From assembly GCF_002224675.1 (NCBI RefSeq), contig NZ_NMPZ01000001.1, positions 310,001 to 374,000 of the forward strand: a stretch of DNA of 64,000 nucleotides, given 5' to 3'. This DNA comes from Segatella copri. Its GTDB lineage: Bacteria > Bacteroidota > Bacteroidia > Bacteroidales > Bacteroidaceae. Numbering within the stretch: position 1 is the stretch's first letter; every line of letters starts with the position of its first letter. The position numbers and the translations under genes are program-made. Below the pieces are notes generated by a model that was not told the DNA's origin, did no database searches, and was given only the letters and a program-made list of their open reading frames with translations. Below, in pieces: positions 52,827-61,201 of the stretch.

Positions 52827-52834
52827 TAACTTTG
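52827..52834 (+). promoter_or_regulatory. -7 element of the 46-aa gene
   Basis: TAACTTTG followed by CACTCG. A TTTG lies only 12 bp upstream, closer than usual. Confidence 0.6.
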
Positions 52835-52885
52835 CACTCGTATTAAGGAATAACAGTAACAAAAAATTAAAAAGATTTAAAGATT

Positions 52886-53026
52886 ATGATGACTATTTTT
52901 ACAATGGCAGTAGCCGCAGTTATGTTTTCAGGTATGGTACTTTGCATGGGTATGTTCTTGAGAGACGTAATCAACTCAATCCCGGAAATGACTAATATGA
53001 GCCACTCTGTTAGTTTGAGCAAGTAA
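52886..53026 (+). CDS. 46-residue membrane peptide
   Basis: The frame starts MMTIFTMAVAAVMFSGMVLC and ends in a polar tail (DVINSIPEMTNMSHSVSLSK). Residues 1-24 form one membrane helix with an unusual eight methionines in 23 residues. No family recognised. The case for a gene is the complete unit: a -7 element 52 bp upstream, an A-rich leader, and a strong hairpin 51 bp after TAA. The start could be either of two adjacent ATG codons. Confidence 0.65.
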   Translation: MMTIFTMAVAAVMFSGMVLCMGMFLRDVINSIPEMTNMSHSVSLSK

Positions 53027-53077
53027 AAATAGAAATCTCTATTATATTTTTACAGTGAGAGAGATTTAAATATGAGA

Positions 53078-53112
53078 AAGGGCAAGCTCCATTTTTGGAG
53101 CTTGCCCTTCTT
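53078..53112. terminator. Terminator between the 46-aa gene and the hexosaminidase
   Basis: AAGGGCAAGCTCC at 53078-53090 pairs exactly with GGAGCTTGCCCTT at 53097-53109. The genes on each side converge on it. Confidence 0.88.
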
Positions 53113-53128
53113 GCTTTCTAGTTCATCA

Positions 53129-55306
53129 TTAATATTCCATAGAGAAGGTGATGCCTCTTCTCATCATATCCTTCACGGTTGGCTTCAAGCGGGTCAGGAA
53201 TCCCTCCCATGAACGGTTCTTCTGGAAACTCCAGCCTGCCTCAGCCAAAGCCAGCGAACGAGGATAAGCCTGATAGTAGATACGCTCTGGCGAATTGATG
53301 CACTCGCTCCAAAGGGTTCCGGCTACACCGAAGAGATTATTCTTCTCAAACTCCTCGCCCATACCCCAGGCAGGATCCAGGCTATAGGCTGCCTTCAGAG
53401 ATGTTACAGGCATACCCCAGTTTACCTCAGGCATATCGCCCTTTGCCATCGGATAATCAAAATAGCAATGCTCTCCAGGACAAAGCAGGATACGGGCATT
53501 GTTCTCTACAGCCGCTACCAATGCTTCCTTTGTCAAACCGGCACGCCAGGCAAAGGTAACACAACCAGGCTGAATCTTCTTGAAATCGGTCTCATACCAG
53601 AACATTGGAGTCTTGTGATACTGGGTACGAAGCAGATCTATCACCTTGTCAAAGAGATAGCCCTGCAACTTCCAGTTCTCAGAACGGTCGGTTGTGGTAA
53701 TACCCAGTTTCTTCTTCAATGCCTGGCACTTAGGGCAGTTGGTCCAGCAGTCGAGCGCAGGATTTCCTGCCTCATCACCACCCAGATGGATATATTCAGA
53801 AGGGAAGATATCTGCCAACTCCTTGAATACATTGCCCAGAAACTCGTAAGTAAAGTCATTACCCGGACAAAGCAACTCATCCGATACACCGCAGGTGGTA
53901 CGGATAGGTTTCTGAACACCCTGACAGGTCAACTCAGGATAAACACTGATGGCAGCTACCTCGTGACCCGGCATCTCAATCTCAGGAACCACCTGGATAT
54001 GATACTTGGCACAATATGCCACGAAGTCGCGCATCTGCTCCTGGGTATAATAGCCCTTGATAGGCATCAGCATATCGTCCATTCCCCATCGACTGCTCGC
54101 CTCAGCGGTGAGTCTAGGATATTTCTTGATTTCAATGGTCCAAGCCTGGTCATCTACAAGATGGAGATGAAGCATATTCAGTTTATAGCGGGCCATCTCC
54201 GGAACAAAAGCCTTCAGATCCTCGTATGGAACGAAGATACGGCAAGGATCCACCATCAACTCTCTCACATGGGTGCGAGGCTGGTCTTTCAATGTCAGCT
54301 GCGGGATGGCATCGCAACCTACCTTAGAGGCATCGCCACGGAGCAACTGATCGAAAGTCATCAAACCATAGAAGACACCAGCAGCAGTCTTACCCTTGAT
54401 TACTACTCCCTTCTGCTGCACATCCAGGGTATAAGCCTCGTTGTCTGCCAGCGTCTCATCCAGGGCAAGCGTCATAGTGAGCTGTCCGCCCTTTTTCAAA
54501 TCCTTATGCTGCTCTACTCGCTCCTTCAGGATTCTCTCGGCATGTTCCTGCTCATTGGCAAGCCCATCGGCAGCTACGATCTTCCAGTTTCCTGCCACCT
54601 GCAAAGGTGCCGCCTTGGCATTTACTTTCAGGTCCATCGGGGTAGGAATCAGACAAGCCTCAGGATTGCAGACAGCTCTCGCCTGTTTCACCTCACCGAA
54701 GAAGTGGTTCCATCCCGGAGCCTTGCGATAGAGTTTTTCGCAACCTCTTGGCATCACCAGTTTCACGCCTCGCATATTCATGCCCGAAAAAGCAGTAGAA
54801 GCAGCCTTTGGCGGAATCTTGGAATTCACCTTGATGACCTTTACGCCTTCCAGATTGGCAAAGGCAAACTCTCCCAACTCCGGTGTTCCGTCTATCGTGA
54901 TGTTTTTCAATGCCTTGCAACCAGAAAAGGCTGCAGCTCCCACTTTCGTCACGCTCTTAGGAATCACTACATCCTGCAGATTGTCGCAGGCAAAGAAAGC
55001 CTGACTACCAATCTCCTGCAACTGGTTTGGCAGGATGATGCTCCGCAGATGATGACGGGAATGGAAAGCATTCTTTGGAAGAACAGGACAGGTAGCCTCG
55101 CTCAAGTCCAGAGTTCTCAATTGCCAGCACAAATCACGAAGCTGTCGGAAATCCGAATTTCTCGTGGTTGTTAATGTTCCTGTCAATTTCAGGTTAATAG
55201 CAGCCGATTTTTTCTCTGCATTGAGGTCCTTCATATTGGCGACGGTCTGCGCCGACAGCGAGGTTGCCAACAATGCAAAAACTGCAAAAGAAATCATTTT
55301 TCTCAT
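53129..55306 (-). CDS. Beta-N-acetylhexosaminidase (GH20) with leucine-rich repeats
   Basis: 725 residues with a signal peptide (about 1-19). Residues 50-195 are BspA-type leucine-rich repeats (LRSIILPNQLQEIGSQAF, LQDVVIPKSVTKVGAAAF, LKNITIDGTPELGEFAF). A GH20 accessory domain follows at about 220-320, then the catalytic barrel; the substrate-assisted Asp-Glu pair is D511-E512 in HLGGDEAGN. GH20 enzymes release GlcNAc or GalNAc from glycans such as mucin. No lipobox or sorting tail is evident. The gene stands alone, without SusC/D partners. Confidence 0.92.
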   Translation of the reverse strand: MRKMISFAVFALLATSLSAQTVANMKDLNAEKKSAAINLKLTGTLTTTRNSDFRQLRDLCWQLRTLDLSEATCPVLPKNAFHSRHHLRSIILPNQLQEIGSQAFFACDNLQDVVIPKSVTKVGAAAFSGCKALKNITIDGTPELGEFAFANLEGVKVIKVNSKIPPKAASTAFSGMNMRGVKLVMPRGCEKLYRKAPGWNHFFGEVKQARAVCNPEACLIPTPMDLKVNAKAAPLQVAGNWKIVAADGLANEQEHAERILKERVEQHKDLKKGGQLTMTLALDETLADNEAYTLDVQQKGVVIKGKTAAGVFYGLMTFDQLLRGDASKVGCDAIPQLTLKDQPRTHVRELMVDPCRIFVPYEDLKAFVPEMARYKLNMLHLHLVDDQAWTIEIKKYPRLTAEASSRWGMDDMLMPIKGYYTQEQMRDFVAYCAKYHIQVVPEIEMPGHEVAAISVYPELTCQGVQKPIRTTCGVSDELLCPGNDFTYEFLGNVFKELADIFPSEYIHLGGDEAGNPALDCWTNCPKCQALKKKLGITTTDRSENWKLQGYLFDKVIDLLRTQYHKTPMFWYETDFKKIQPGCVTFAWRAGLTKEALVAAVENNARILLCPGEHCYFDYPMAKGDMPEVNWGMPVTSLKAAYSLDPAWGMGEEFEKNNLFGVAGTLWSECINSPERIYYQAYPRSLALAEAGWSFQKNRSWEGFLTRLKPTVKDMMRRGITFSMEY

Positions 55307-55352
55307 ACACTAATGGTTTTTAAAGGTTTATATACTATTATTCTAATTAATA

Positions 55353-56672
55353 TTAAACGAAATTTATACTCTTGCCACTTTCTACGAACTCTGCATTCAG
55401 GACATCTATGTCTTTCCACTTTTCCCAGTCAGGGTTCTGCTCAGCAAGTCCCACAACATCAGCCCCATAGGTAAAGAGTCGCTCTATCATCGCTCCATAG
55501 GTAAGATGATCGATCTTCTCGATTGGATGCAGGATGATCGATTCCTCGAAACTACCCTTCTTCTCGCTTCGGATTTCCACCAGCAGCTTTGCCTGCAGCA
55601 GTTCCTTCACGGCGTGATTGATGATCTGCTGCGGAATCTTCGTCACCTCATGGATATCTTTCGGCGTAAATGCCTGCTCACCATCATTGAAGCGATGACA
55701 CACCTGATGCATCACCACGGCACAGACCTTGATACGCTGTTCCAACTTCACATGGTCGTACTTCAAGTCCAGGTCATAATGATGCAGGTTCTGGTTGGTA
55801 TAGCAGAGCAAGGCACCAAACACTACGATTGCCCACGAAATCTGGAGCCACAGAAGAAACAACGGAATGGCGGCGAGCGAACCATAGATTACGTTATAGC
55901 TCGAAAGGAATACCTGCAGATAAATATATCCATACTGCAATGCCGTCATGCTGATGCCCGCCAGAAGCGAAGGCACCAGCGTACTGCGAAACCGGATATA
56001 GGTATTAGGTATCACGCAATAGCAGAACACGAAGAATAGGAACATCGGCACAAATGCAGCTACATGCAGGATGAAAGCCGGGATAGTCTCTCCCATATCA
56101 GCAATCCTATCCACATCATCTATCACATTCACTGTCCATACATTAAAGAAAGAGGCGAAGAGAATCATCATACCCAGTCCGAAAAGAATGGTAGGATATT
56201 CTGTCACGATCTGCTTCCACGAGCGCTCACCCGTATGCCAGATGTCATCAAAGGTAAGCTCTATCTTCTGCATCAGTGAGATGATGGTATAGAGAAACAT
56301 CACAATACCCGTACCGATGATATAATTACTCTGCGTATTCTCGATATAATTGTGAACGAAATTTACGATAGTCTGAGCCACAACGGGTTGCGCTTCGAAA
56401 GTGGTAGATAGCCACGACTCCAGCATAGCCGTATAACCGAAACCGCGGGCAATGACAAACATCATCGCCATGAATGGAATCAATGCCATAAACGAGGCAA
56501 AGGTTAATGCCGCCACATCCCTGGTCCACATATCCTTGATATAGAAGATACGGCCGGCGAGCATACCCATCTTGAGCCAAGATTTCATCTTGCCTCGAAA
56601 ATCCTGGATATTCGAAGAATTCAACTCCCTGATATCCTCGTAGAAACCTACTATTTTATCTATTAATCCCAT
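55353..56672 (-). CDS. YihY/BrkB-family inner-membrane protein
   Basis: 439 residues from MGLIDKIVGFYED; ATG at 56702 would add ten residues but lies in a hairpin. Six membrane segments fill about 60-310 (for example AALTFASFMALIPFMAMMFVI), the YihY core. The C-terminal 130 residues look like a winged helix (FNDGEQAFTPKDIHEVTKIPQQIINHAV), as in the longer members. The family was once called RNase BN, but that is a misassignment; its role is unknown. Confidence 0.88.
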   Translation of the reverse strand: MGLIDKIVGFYEDIRELNSSNIQDFRGKMKSWLKMGMLAGRIFYIKDMWTRDVAALTFASFMALIPFMAMMFVIARGFGYTAMLESWLSTTFEAQPVVAQTIVNFVHNYIENTQSNYIIGTGIVMFLYTIISLMQKIELTFDDIWHTGERSWKQIVTEYPTILFGLGMMILFASFFNVWTVNVIDDVDRIADMGETIPAFILHVAAFVPMFLFFVFCYCVIPNTYIRFRSTLVPSLLAGISMTALQYGYIYLQVFLSSYNVIYGSLAAIPLFLLWLQISWAIVVFGALLCYTNQNLHHYDLDLKYDHVKLEQRIKVCAVVMHQVCHRFNDGEQAFTPKDIHEVTKIPQQIINHAVKELLQAKLLVEIRSEKKGSFEESIILHPIEKIDHLTYGAMIERLFTYGADVVGLAEQNPDWEKWKDIDVLNAEFVESGKSINFV

Positions 56673-56699
56673 AAACTCCGGTTTTTTGTTATCAAGCAA

Positions 56700-56742
56700 C
56701 AAATCCCCTCACAACACCCAGAAGATGCCGTGAAGGGATTTG
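56700..56742 (-). terminator. Likely terminator of uxaC
   Basis: CAAATCCCCTCAC at 56700-56712 pairs with GTGAAGGGATTTG at 56730-56742 with one mismatch. The T run beyond is weak (TTGTTGC). Confidence 0.5.
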
Positions 56743-56776
56743 TCTTAGTATTTTGCTGATCAGATTCTACTACTCT

Positions 56777-58180
56777 TTAGTAGAACTTGAAGTAGTTGCG
56801 AGCATTGTTGTAAGAGATATCCTCTACCATACGAGAGAGGCTCTCCATGTCGTTAGGAAGCAAGCCCTTCTCTACATCATTGCCGAGGAGGTTGCAGAGC
56901 AAACGACGGAAGTACTCGTGACGTGGGTAGCTGAGGAATGAACGTGAGTCGGTCAACATACCTACGAAACGGCTCAGGAGACCCAATACAGAAAGTGCGT
57001 TCATCTGACGGGTCATACCATCGAGCTGATCGTTGAACCACCAGCCTGAACCGAACTGAATCTTGCCTGGGCAAGAACCATCCTGGAAGTTACCCAGCAT
57101 AGTAGCGATTACCTCGTTGGCGCATGGGTTCAATGTATAGAGGATAGTACGTGTCAACTTGCCTTCCATGTTCAATTCATTGAGGAAGCTGCTCATAGCC
57201 TTAGCGGTAGTAAACTCACCGATAGAGTCGAAACCGGTATCAGCACCGAGCTTGTTGTACATCAATGTATTGTTGTCACGGATAGCTCCATAGTGGAACT
57301 GCTGTGTCCAATCTGCAGCGTGATCCATCTCAGCGCAAACCTTGAGGAATGCATGCTTGTACTGACGGATCTCGAGAGCAGAAAGCTGCTGTCCACGCAT
57401 AGCCTTAGCGAAGATAGTCTCAATCTGAGAATCTGTGTATGGCTCATCGTAGAACTCCTCGATACCGTGGTCGCTCAACTTACAGCCATTCTCAGAGAAG
57501 AAGTCGTGACGCTTCTGCAAAGCATCAACCATATCCTGGAAAGTAGTGAGGGTAACACCAGCTACCTCGCCCAACTTGTTCATATACTCAGCGAAATCAG
57601 GCTTCTCGATGTTCATAGCCTTGTCTGGACGCCAAGCTGGAATCATCTTGATCTCGAAACCGCTCTCGCGTGTCTGCTTGTGATAACGGAGATCATCGAT
57701 AGGATCATCTGTTGTACAGACGCACTCTACATTATAGTGACGCATCAAGCCGCGAGCGCTGAACTCAGGCTGCTGCAACTTCTCATTACACTCATCGTAG
57801 ATCTCACGTGCAGTCTTAGGGCTCAACTGCTTGTTGATACCGAAAGCTGTCTTGAGCTCCAGGTGTGTCCAGTGATAAAGAGGGTTACGGAAAGTATATG
57901 GTACAGTCTCTGCCCATTTCTCGAACTTCTCCCAGTCGCTGGTGTCAGTACCTGTGCAGAAACGCTCATCTACACCATTGGTACGCATAGCACGCCACTT
58001 GTAGTGGTCACCACCGAGCCAGAGTTCTGTAATGCTCTTGAACTTGTGATCATTCGCAACCATCTCAGGGATGAGGTGGCAGTGATAATCGATGATTGGC
58101 ATCTTAGCCGCATGATTGTGGAAAAGATCCTGCGCTGTCTTGGTGTCAAGCAGGAAGTTTTCATCCATAAATTGCTTCAT
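56777..58180 (-). CDS. uxaC: Glucuronate isomerase
   Basis: 467 residues, the standard UxaC size. Typical blocks are FHNHAAKMPIIDYHCHL near 21-37, which holds the metal-binding HxH, and GRDSRSFLSYPRHEYFRRL-type sequence near the end (TDSRSFLSYPRHEYFR, about 416-431). The enzyme turns D-glucuronate into D-fructuronate, and galacturonate into tagaturonate, as the first step of hexuronate use. UxuA, UxuB or UxaB partners are not in the window. An AraC regulator gene lies directly upstream on the same strand and may control it. Confidence 0.95.
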   Translation of the reverse strand: MKQFMDENFLLDTKTAQDLFHNHAAKMPIIDYHCHLIPEMVANDHKFKSITELWLGGDHYKWRAMRTNGVDERFCTGTDTSDWEKFEKWAETVPYTFRNPLYHWTHLELKTAFGINKQLSPKTAREIYDECNEKLQQPEFSARGLMRHYNVECVCTTDDPIDDLRYHKQTRESGFEIKMIPAWRPDKAMNIEKPDFAEYMNKLGEVAGVTLTTFQDMVDALQKRHDFFSENGCKLSDHGIEEFYDEPYTDSQIETIFAKAMRGQQLSALEIRQYKHAFLKVCAEMDHAADWTQQFHYGAIRDNNTLMYNKLGADTGFDSIGEFTTAKAMSSFLNELNMEGKLTRTILYTLNPCANEVIATMLGNFQDGSCPGKIQFGSGWWFNDQLDGMTRQMNALSVLGLLSRFVGMLTDSRSFLSYPRHEYFRRLLCNLLGNDVEKGLLPNDMESLSRMVEDISYNNARNYFKFY

Positions 58181-58233
58181 AACTGTATAGTAGTTTTTAA
58201 ATGTTTATTTATTTAATAATACTAATGATGACG

Positions 58234-58241
58234 CAAAGATA
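58234..58241 (-). promoter_or_regulatory. -7 element of uxaC
   Basis: Minus-strand TATCTTTG followed by GCGTC. A TTTG lies only a few bases from the expected region (TTTTTGGG at 58261-58254), so spacing is short. Confidence 0.6.
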
Positions 58242-58261
58242 CAACAAATATCCCAAAAAGA

Positions 58262-58305
58262 AATCGTTTAAGGGAAATATTTTTGATTATTTCACTTAAA
58301 CGATT
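58262..58305. promoter_or_regulatory. 19-bp inverted repeat between the AraC gene and uxaC
   Basis: AATCGTTTAAGGGAAAT at 58262-58278 and ATTTCACTTAAACGATT at 58289-58305 are reverse complements but for one base. It sits just upstream of the uxaC -7 element. On the minus strand the stem is followed by TCTTTTT, so it may be the terminator of the AraC gene, an operator, or both. Confidence 0.6.
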
Positions 58306-58319
58306 ACGTTGTGCGTATT

Positions 58320-59207
58320 TTATACGATAATTCTGGTCTTATGATAGTTCTCTCTGAACTCACTTGGCGAGCACCCCTTCTTCTTCTTGAAGATGCGATT
58401 GAAGTTACTGAGGTTATTGAAACCGCAGTCGAACCCAATCTCACTGATGCTTTTGGCTGTATCCACCAGCATTCTGGCGGCATAGCCCAGACGGAGGTCG
58501 ATAATATACTCCGAGATGTTTCTGCCCGTATGGAGCTTGAAGAATCGGCTGAAGGCACTCGAGCTCATACCCGCCAGCGAGGCGAGATCCGGCAAACGGA
58601 GTTCATCCATATAGTTCTTCGAGATATAGTTCTTCACCTTCAGAATACGTCGGCTGTCATCCTCCACCGCAACCTTGGCATAGCTGCTCGATGCCAGGGT
58701 CCGTACATTCTCACACTTCGACAGTTCATAAAGAATAGTGAGAAACTGCTGCACGGCATAAAAGCCATCCTTTACAGTACTCAGGGTATCCAGCAAATGA
58801 TATACCTTCATTATCGCCTTCAGGGGAAAGCAAAGTCCTTTCTTCGCCTCCTGCATCATGCGGGTAATGCTGGCATACGGATTTCTGCCGAAGAGAGTCT
58901 CGTCACCCATACTGAAATCAAACTGGATGGTAATCTCACGGATATCTTCACTGCGACAGACGTTCTGTTCCCATACATGTTCCAGATCAGGCGATGTGAT
59001 GAGACAGAGGTCAAAGTCGCCAATTATCTCCTGAGAATCACCCACAATACGCTTTACCCCCGCCGCATTCTCCACAAAATTGAGTTCGAACACCGAATGA
59101 TTGTGTATCGGATAGGTAAACTCCTTCTTATGCCTGTCGGCAATGTAAAGCACATCCTTACCCATCAGCGGGGTAATCTCATGTATGATTCTTCTGTCTT
59201 CAGCCAT
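58320..59207 (-). CDS. AraC-family transcriptional regulator
   Basis: 295 residues: a cupin-type sensor at about 25-130 (FTYPIHNHSVFELNFVENA) and a C-terminal AraC domain at about 190-290 with both helix-turn-helix units (LRLPDLASLAGMSSSAFSRFF, SISEIGFDCGFNNLSNFNRIF). The intact GCSPSEFRENY end is typical. Its neighbour uxaC suggests sensing of a uronate or related sugar, but this is inference from position. A long inverted repeat lies just upstream of its start. Confidence 0.9.
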   Translation of the reverse strand: MAEDRRIIHEITPLMGKDVLYIADRHKKEFTYPIHNHSVFELNFVENAAGVKRIVGDSQEIIGDFDLCLITSPDLEHVWEQNVCRSEDIREITIQFDFSMGDETLFGRNPYASITRMMQEAKKGLCFPLKAIMKVYHLLDTLSTVKDGFYAVQQFLTILYELSKCENVRTLASSSYAKVAVEDDSRRILKVKNYISKNYMDELRLPDLASLAGMSSSAFSRFFKLHTGRNISEYIIDLRLGYAARMLVDTAKSISEIGFDCGFNNLSNFNRIFKKKKGCSPSEFRENYHKTRIIV

Positions 59208-59216
59208 AATATATAG

Positions 59217-59290
59217 TGATTAATGAGCAGTGATTAGTTATCAATGATTATTCTATGCTTGTAATAATCAATAATAACTAATCACTAATC
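59217..59290. repeat. Imperfect inverted repeat of TGATTA words
   Basis: GTGATTAGTTAT...TGATTATT (about 59232-59254) pairs with AATAATCA...ATAACTAATCAC (about 59266-59286), with outer TGATTA/TAATCA words. It fills most of the 89-bp gap between dapA and the AraC gene. No T run follows, so an operator is likelier than a terminator. Confidence 0.6.
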
Positions 59291-59296
59291 AATATA

Positions 59297-60184
59297 TTAA
59301 ATATTCAAAGTTCTGAGGATTTCACTCATCTTCTGCTTGGTAGCGATACGGGTAGGAACCAGCGGCAGGCGCAGCTCGTTTTCGATAAAGCCCATATCAT
59401 TGAGCAATGCCTTCACACCGGCAGGATTACCATCTACGAAGAGAAGGCTGTAAAGCTCAGTGAAGGAATGATGAATCTTGCGGGCTGGCTCGTACTCACC
59501 ACGGAACTCCAAACGGATCATTCTACTGAATGCCTTTGGCAGGGCATTACCGATGACAGAAATCACACCGGCAGCGCCACTCGCAATCATAGAGAAAGTA
59601 AGGGCATCATCACCGCTGATTACTTCGAAATTATCCGGCTTGTTCTTGATGATCTCATCTACCTGCTCCAAACTGCCACTCGCCTCCTTCACGGCTACCA
59701 CATTAGGGAAGTCGCGGGCAATGCGGCAGGTGGTTTCCGGCTTCATATTGATACCGGTTCTGCCAGGTACATTATAAAGTACGATAGGCAGCGGACTAAC
59801 CTGTGCGATGGCCTTGAAGTGCTGATACAAACCTTCCTGGGATGGCTTGTTATAATAAGGACAGATGCTGAGGATGCCATCGATGCCACTCCAGTCGGTA
59901 TTCTTGATTTCCTCTACGACAGCAGCAGTATTGTTGCCGCCACAATATTTCAATATCTTGACGCGACCCTTGTTCACGTCTTTCACCAATTCTGTAATCT
60001 TGTCTTTCTCTTCCTGGGTCAGGCAAGGAGCCTCACCAGTTGTTGCAAGGATGCAAAGGAAGTCTGCACCATTGTCAATTTGGAACTCTACCAATCGCTT
60101 GAGCGACTGATAATCTACCGAACCATCGGCCTTAAAAGGAGTAATGAGGGCAACACCAAGGCCCCTAAATATATTCTGTGCCAT
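59297..60184 (-). CDS. dapA: 4-hydroxy-tetrahydrodipicolinate synthase
   Basis: 295 residues. ATTGE at 47-51, YNVPGRTG at 137-144 and the Schiff-base lysine K166 in VVAVKEASGS match DapA, rather than the NanA or KDG aldolase branches. The enzyme joins pyruvate and aspartate semialdehyde for lysine and diaminopimelate synthesis. It has a canonical promoter and lies upstream of the AraC-uxaC pair on the same strand. Confidence 0.93.
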   Translation of the reverse strand: MAQNIFRGLGVALITPFKADGSVDYQSLKRLVEFQIDNGADFLCILATTGEAPCLTQEEKDKITELVKDVNKGRVKILKYCGGNNTAAVVEEIKNTDWSGIDGILSICPYYNKPSQEGLYQHFKAIAQVSPLPIVLYNVPGRTGINMKPETTCRIARDFPNVVAVKEASGSLEQVDEIIKNKPDNFEVISGDDALTFSMIASGAAGVISVIGNALPKAFSRMIRLEFRGEYEPARKIHHSFTELYSLLFVDGNPAGVKALLNDMGFIENELRLPLVPTRIATKQKMSEILRTLNI

Positions 60185-60208
60185 AATCTAAATAAACAAA
60201 ATCGTTGG

Positions 60209-60239
60209 CAAAAGTACACAATTATTAGCATATTGCAAA
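60209..60239 (-). promoter_or_regulatory. Promoter of dapA
   Basis: Minus-strand TTTG (60239-60236) and TACTTTTG (60216-60209), 19-bp spacer, about 25 bp before the ATG. Confidence 0.8.
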
Positions 60240-60320
60240 ATAAAATCGCAATTTTCTTTCAAGATTGTACCATTTTTGAAAATATTCTGTATTATTATAC
60301 CATATTTCACGTTTTTTTAG

Positions 60321-60328
60321 TAACTTTG
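60321..60328 (+). promoter_or_regulatory. -7 element of truA
   Basis: TAACTTTG then GCAGCC, 22 bp before the truA ATG. No TTTG at the usual distance. Confidence 0.6.
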
Positions 60329-60350
60329 CAGCCGTTTTAAGTGAAAAGCA

Positions 60351-61133
60351 ATGAGATATTTTATATTCTTTGGTTACGACGGAACCAACTATCACGGCTG
60401 GCAGATTCAGCCCAATGCCAATTCGGTGCAGCAGGAGTTGCAGCGCGCCCTCTCCATCCTCCTCAGAAAGGAGATAGAGGTGGTGGGAGCCGGAAGAACA
60501 GATACCGGGGTGCATGCCCGGAACATGGCGGCGCATTTTGACTGGAATCCGGAAGAGAAAGTTTCGGAAGAGAATGTTTCGGAAGAAAGAATCCCGATGG
60601 CCCTCGACCAGCTGGTGTATCGTCTGAACAGAATCCTGCCACGCGACATTGCCGTCTATGAAGTTCGGGAGGTAGATACCGAGATGCATGCCCGCTTCTC
60701 TGCCACCTCGCGCACCTATCATTATTATATCCATACGCGTAAGGATCCCTTCGAGCGCCACTATTCGCTGCAGATGAACTACCCGCTGGATTTCGAAAAG
60801 ATGAACCAGGCGGCGCAGCATTTCCTGCATCACGAAGACTATGCGGCTTTCTGCAAGGCAGGTGGTGACAACAAGACCACCATCTGCCACGTGTCGGCTG
60901 CCAGATGGGTCCAGACCTCCCCTACCACCTGGTATTTCGAGATTACCGCCAACCGCTTCCTCCGTAACATGGTAAGAGCCGTGGTGGGAACGCTCATCGA
61001 TGTGGGCAGAGGAAAGATTACGATGGAGCAGTTTCTCGACATCCTGCACAATGGCAGCCGCAGTGATGCGGGCGAAAGCATGCCAGGCAACGCATTGTTC
61101 CTGGAAGACGTGGGGTATGATTTCAATGATTAA
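60351..61133 (+). CDS. truA: tRNA pseudouridine synthase A
   Basis: 260 residues. The catalytic Asp is D51 in GAGRTDTGVHARN; YDGTNYHGWQIQP near 9-21 and RNMVRAVVGTLIDVGRG near 206-222 also match. The enzyme makes pseudouridine at positions 38-40 of tRNA. A small insert at about 67-79 (EEKVSEENVSEER) comes from a 15-bp DNA duplication and lies after HFDWN, probably in a loop. Alone with its own -7 element. Confidence 0.93.
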   Translation: MRYFIFFGYDGTNYHGWQIQPNANSVQQELQRALSILLRKEIEVVGAGRTDTGVHARNMAAHFDWNPEEKVSEENVSEERIPMALDQLVYRLNRILPRDIAVYEVREVDTEMHARFSATSRTYHYYIHTRKDPFERHYSLQMNYPLDFEKMNQAAQHFLHHEDYAAFCKAGGDNKTTICHVSAARWVQTSPTTWYFEITANRFLRNMVRAVVGTLIDVGRGKITMEQFLDILHNGSRSDAGESMPGNALFLEDVGYDFND

Positions 61134-61201
61134 AAGATTAGATCATAAAAGATTAGAAACACAAAGGCGCGAGCCTCATTCAACATTTAACATTCATAAA
61201 A

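Noticed and set aside
53468..55174. 568-codon open frame on the plus strand
   Set aside because: Antisense to the LRR-GH20 gene. It has no motif and no promoter, and its length follows from the codon use of the real gene.
57293..58216. 307-codon plus-strand frame
   Set aside because: Antisense to uxaC, with no recognisable domain.
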